Origin: Pagrus major
Lineage: Eukaryota; Chordata; Actinopteri; Spariformes; Sparidae
DNA length: 64,000 nucleotides
Direction of reading: 5' to 3'
Assembly: GCF_040436345.1 (NCBI RefSeq)
Contig: NC_133237.1
Coordinates: forward strand, 20,093,749 to 20,157,748
Shown here piece after piece: positions 59,624 through 64,000 of the stretch (position 1 is its first letter; each line of letters starts with the position of its first letter). Both the position numbers and the translations under genes were made by a program. Below the pieces are notes generated by a model that saw only the letters and a list, made by a program, of their open reading frames with translations, did not search any database and had not been told where the DNA came from.

Positions 59624-62600
59624 TCAATCTGCGACCTCTCCGGTGTCCCACTTCGTTTTGGGTTCTTGCCACCACTCAGCCAGGAAGGACTCCTCGTAGT
59701 CTCCCACGCCCTCAAACTCGGTGTCAGGATGCTCGGATTGAGAGGTGGCCACTTCTTCTGGACTTACCACGTCCTTGAAGTTAACACAAAACACTCAAGT
59801 CAAAAGCGAGCAAACATTTTACTATCTTACTTCCACTCTATCTGCCAAGACGTAACTTTTTCCATCTTATGTCTATAAATCTGTCGCTTGTGCAGCCTGT
59901 AATTCAGCCTGAACTCTCTCTCAGTCGTCCTCCCCACCACTCAGGTCCAGGCACCGAGTAGAGCTGGGAGGGGCTGACCTGAGTTAAATAGATGTGGCAC
60001 AGCCTCAGTGGCCGACACCTCCCAGCCACATACCACACGCTGCTGGCGGAAAACACGGCCCCCCTCCTGCTCTCTCTTCCGCAGCCTTCATCCCCTCTTT
60101 CTCTCCCTTTCATCCTCTCAGACTTTTTTCTTGTGCTCCACTTTTCCATAACCTCAAAGTAAAAGTTTATCTCCCTTTTTTGATTTACTAAAATGTGAAA
60201 ATTGTAGTTTGGAAAACAGAGAGGCAAACTATAACTATATCAGCCAGTTTAGTTGCTGCTGTTGAGCCAAGTTAAAGTGTCAGTTCGCACAAACATGTTT
60301 TCATAATTGCGTCTCCCTCAGGTTGTCTAGTCATGCAGTTGGTTTGGGTTTTATCTGATGTCTGTCTCTGAAACCTCCGGGCACAATGGAGGTTTTGTTT
60401 GTGCAGTTTAATAAAAGATCTAGATAGGGGTAGATATCTGAACAAACTCATCAGATAAGATCAGAAAAGCCTCATACCGCTACTTGGGGTAACCGAAAAA
60501 AACATGTCTGGCAATTTCGGTGAAATGGCCCTTTAATGTCTGGAATGTGGATTTTTTTCTACCTAGCAGTTTTAAGAGAGATTATGTAGCTTTTGAATTA
60601 AGAAATAAAATTCTTCCTCTTACAAATGAAAAGCTTAAATCATAAGAAACAAAACACACTTGATGAAATTCAATGCACTCAACAGTTTTGCTGCTACAGC
60701 CTGATTTAATGTATGACCAGCAGCTCATGGTGGCTCATGTTGGCAGACTTTAGGTATCAATCCACAAGTTTCCTGTGGAGGTTACTAGGGAAATGATTAT
60801 GGGTGATACTGTACTGTATTGTAGTGTAAGTAACAAAATATCATGACAACTGATGCACCAGCGGCACCTTCAAGGCCTTAACAGTGTTAGCTAATTGGGC
60901 AAAGCAATTAAAATAGTGTTCGTAGTATTCACTCGATAAAACTGCCAACCTGGAATCACTGTTTCTGGTCACAGGTTCCTGATTATAAGATGTTTCTCTA
61001 CTTGTGCTGCCACTACATTATGTATGTGCGTTTAATATTATTACATAAGTGTCACTTGTGGCCACAGTGGCACTGCAGGAATGGACAATATGAGAAACAT
61101 GATGTGTTTTAAAGCATGTTAACATTGTCTAGTACACACCTAAAATAAAGGTATGCACCTAAAAATGTCCATAATATGGCACCTTTAAATTGTTTGTGTC
61201 TGCTGCAGCAGGCATATCTGATCTGTGTATTCATGTCCCGAGTTCTCCTTTGAGAAAAAGATTCAGTAGCCAAACAAAAGAGGTTTGTCGTTATGTAATT
61301 CACATTGGGCCCCATATTTTGGCATTAATTTGTCGTTACACCATTACACAGCCAAGCCAATCAAATTTCCCCACTTTTTTTGTCTTCCTTTGAATAACAC
61401 AAAAATGATTAAAAAACACATTTCAAAAAAGCACGACAGCGTTTTGGATTGCATTAAGATGAACTAAATGTGACTTCAGTCGGACAATGCCCTCACAGTC
61501 TTTCTCTGCTTTCCACAACAGTGGCAACATACCTCATCGTCTGTTTGTAGGTAGTTCAGTGCAAACTCCAGCATCTCTTTCTGCTTCGTTGTCGTGTTAA
61601 AATACCTCAGAGCCTCCTGAAAAACAAAAGTGGCATCAGCTCTTGTGTTGACCCGAGCAGCAGGCGAGAACAAACCAAACCTCTGTTTTACGGCTCTGCC
61701 CTGAGCAGCAAATTTGGCCTGTTGTCCTTTTGTTTACTGCTTTTTTTTGCCTCTCAGTTTGGGAACCTTAAAGTATTTACAGCAGTACCTTCTGTAGGCA
61801 AAGACGTTTATGAGGCAGGCCAGCTCAACACAGAGCCGGTACGCTGCAGCTGCGAGCGAAAAAAGATAGGAAAACAAGTCCGTCTTAACGAGGGTGTACT
61901 GGTTTCTAATTACAACCCTGAGATTGCGTTCATGTTCACGCCAAGAACACTTCATGCTATAGCTTTACTGCTTTGGTTAAGTGCAACCAGCGTGAACTTT
62001 CTGCTGCCTCTGAGCCACAAAAGAAGAACCAAAAGAGAACAGTGACGAAGCCTTTGTTTCACTCACAGGCCGAGGCTGAAAGTCCTTTTCCTCGAGTCCC
62101 CACTGCTCCCGGTAGAAGCGATAGTACTGCACATTTTGCAGCATCACCTGGTCTTTAGGGTCGAACAGCATGTAGCTGGCTGCACACGGAGCAGCGTTCT
62201 TAACATCGTTCACTGTAAAAGATCACAAAATACCACATGTTAAAGCTTCATTACATACATTACTGTGTCCAGGGTAGCTGTCTTTGTCGTACTTCTTACA
62301 TTTATAGTAGGAAAACTGGAGGTAGTGATACATGGTGGCTACAAACTTCTCCACAAAGAAGCCTCCGACGCTGGGTGTCAGCCGCTCTTCACATTTTACC
62401 TGACACTTCAGCACATCAGTGTAGAGGTCTGAGGGAGACACCAGAGAGAAAGTGAGCCCAAAGCTATTATTTTCTCATCCGAAACATACTGAACTCATCT
62501 CCTCTTACCTGCCAGGGTGGGATAGAAGTCTTTGAACTCTAAGATCTCATATGAGCCCTCACAGCCGGCTAAGCAGCTGGTGTATATTTCAAAGTACTGC

Positions 62601-64000
62601 GTGATGGCCTGCTCCATGTTTCGGGCGCTGTTGCTGAAGTCTCCGTTGTTGTAAAGCGTCACGCTCTTCAGGAAGACGCTCTGGACAACAAAGAGATTGA
62701 TTAGAGTTCAGCACACATTTTATTCGCACTCCAGATCAGGACGACAGTGTTCATCTACGAACTTCGTACGGCTGCTCCTCGTGATCGATGAGATATTCTT
62801 CCACTTCGAACAGCGTCTTGTAGTAGTTCATGTTCTTGGTCAAATGGGGATCGGTCGGGTTCTTCTTCAGGAAGGTGTGGGCCGCTGCCACAGCCTTCTC
62901 CAGGTTGTTCATCTGAGGAGGAACAGATAGCGTTACAGTTTGATTGGACAGTATTTTCCCCTCACTGGCATCAACACCGGCTCCGCTGTTCACTGGACAA
63001 CGTGACCTCTGACCCCTTTGCTCCGGCAAATAACAGATGTGGATCGCTGATGTCAGAACACAAAGTCTTGCTGAGAGGATGAATGGAAAACTAATGCAGT
63101 GCTGTATGCAGAAATGTGGAAACAATAAGAGACAACGACCTGTGCACATATACGGAGCCTTGGCCAAAAAGATTCAAGGTATCAGACACACTTCTCAAGA
63201 TAACTTGACTGATTTAGGACTGATTTTTCTTCTGGAGCTGTCGACTACAAACCTTCACCTGACTTTCCATCGGCTTGAAGGTGAGCTGATAACGGCTGAA
63301 TTTTCATTCTTGTGTGAACTTCTCCTTTAAGGCTTTCAGACACATCCCTCTGATGAGGTGAGTGCCAACAACACCTTCAGCTTCTGGAGGATCACAGCAG
63401 CCAGATCTGTGATGTGGCTGTTCATTAAACTAACAGAATGAATGTCGTCTACACTAACATGAGGATCACCTGGAGAGTTCACACATTAGCACACTACATG
63501 AAACTCTTTATTACGCAACAATGAGATCAGTCAGCAAACCCAGTCCTCATCGGCCCGTCTGACAGAGAAGAACAAGGGGATTGTTTCAGGGGCAACACTG
63601 AAGAGACGTGGCACATGCTCAACTCCTGCTTGGTCGGCAGGAGGGCGCAACAAAGCAGCAGGGAAACCTTTCTGCACATCTCCCCCTCGAGAAAATTCCT
63701 CTCAGTGAGTCAATCTGCGTCTAGAGACCGACTGCAGACACTTTAGTGAGGTAACTGTGCCCGTTACGCACAGTTACGGCAGCGTTAAATCTGTTCCTGT
63801 GTTATTACTCATATTCCAGTGGGCTGCAAACGCCCAGGCTGCACTTAAATGTCCTTTACATAACATCCACTTTGAGTTTAGTCACATTTTTTCGTGTAAG
63901 TACTCGGCACAACTTTAGGACTCGGTTCTGAAGGCCCACATTTATTCAGTCTCACCTGGAAGTGCGCGTACTGTATGTACCGATACGGCACCCTTTGCTC
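59624..64000 (-). CDS. p3h4: P3H4 (SC65), non-catalytic leprecan-family ER protein, 5'-partial
   Basis: Seven minus-strand exons: 64000-63956 (cut by the window edge), 62912-62763, 62680-62509, 62428-62300, 62212-62067, 61616-61533 and 59773-59624 (stop at 59626-59624). Phases agree throughout. They give the C-terminal 291 residues of a protein of about 430 or more. Landmarks in order: [72 protein letters not shown] and the tail [16 protein letters not shown]. The tail matches P3H4 and is absent from the close paralog CRTAP. There is no prolyl hydroxylase domain. P3H4 works in the endoplasmic reticulum with P3H3 and lysyl hydroxylase 1 in collagen lysine hydroxylation. The donor after [10 protein letters not shown] is GTTCGT, an unusual but usable site. 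The signal peptide and N-terminus lie outside the window. Confidence 0.92.
60272..60536. mobile_element. TTAA-flanked miniature element in p3h4 intron
   Basis: The left end is TTAAAGTGTCAGTTCGCAC. The right end on the other strand is TTAAAGGGCCATTTCACC. The two are diverged versions of one inverted repeat. It is 265 bp in the last intron of p3h4, with no coding capacity. Confidence 0.65.
63170..63330 (-). mobile_element. End of a TTAAAGGAGAAGTTCACA-type element, truncated
   Basis: On the minus strand the segment starts TTAAAGGAGAAGTTCACACA, then ATTCAGCCGTTATCAGCTC, then GTTTGTAGTCGACAGCTCC. I recognise these as one end of a common fish miniature element. I could not find the matching opposite end, so this copy is probably truncated. 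Confidence 0.6.

Noticed and set aside
59624..64000. CRTAP as the identity of the minus-strand leprecan gene
   Set aside because: The middle exons fit both, but the C-terminal EFEG-GDYEE-EWWQEP tail and LEKAVAAA fit P3H4, and the linkage to stac2 and adam11 agrees with P3H4.

Overview
This is a eukaryotic window, almost certainly from a ray-finned (teleost) fish. Its genes are split into small exons with GT/AG introns and code for vertebrate-specific proteins. Many of its dispersed repeats have the look of common teleost families, such as TTAA-flanked miniature elements and GCTGCAAC-type inverted repeats, and (CA)n microsatellites are frequent. I identified four protein-coding genes by reading exons from splice sites, reading phase and similarity to remembered families. 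No bacterial features, rRNA, tRNA or CRISPR are supported.

Layout: (1) 2214-5228, plus strand: the last three coding exons of a STAC-family adaptor, best match stac2 (rest of gene upstream of the window). (2) 5.2-19.5 kb: intergenic, with a duplicated teleost repeat at 7.57-8.50 kb and microsatellites. (3) 19701-28007: the standout, an 8.3-kb insertion with short terminal inverted repeats and a 4-bp target duplication. Its body is a 7.3-kb minisatellite with higher-order organisation, and it has split a common dispersed repeat whose two halves flank it. (4) 33557-36140, minus strand: a complete nine-exon, nine-zinc-finger TFIIIA / 42Sp43-type 5S RNA-binding protein gene with a TATA box and a poly(A) signal. 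(5) 39320-57010, plus strand: a complete adam11 gene in 26 coding exons (781 aa), with all metalloprotease zinc ligands replaced. (6) 59624-64000, minus strand: p3h4 (sc65), tail to tail with adam11, its 5' end cut by the window edge.

STAC2, ADAM11 and P3H4 all lie on human 17q12-q21 (from memory), which supports these ortholog calls and suggests conserved synteny. The genes are not one pathway: calcium-channel adaptor, 5S RNA/RNA polymerase III factor, neuronal LGI receptor, and ER collagen-modification factor. The most interesting material is the transposon-like minisatellite element and its module order. Coordinates were derived by hand from the sequence. No database search was run.
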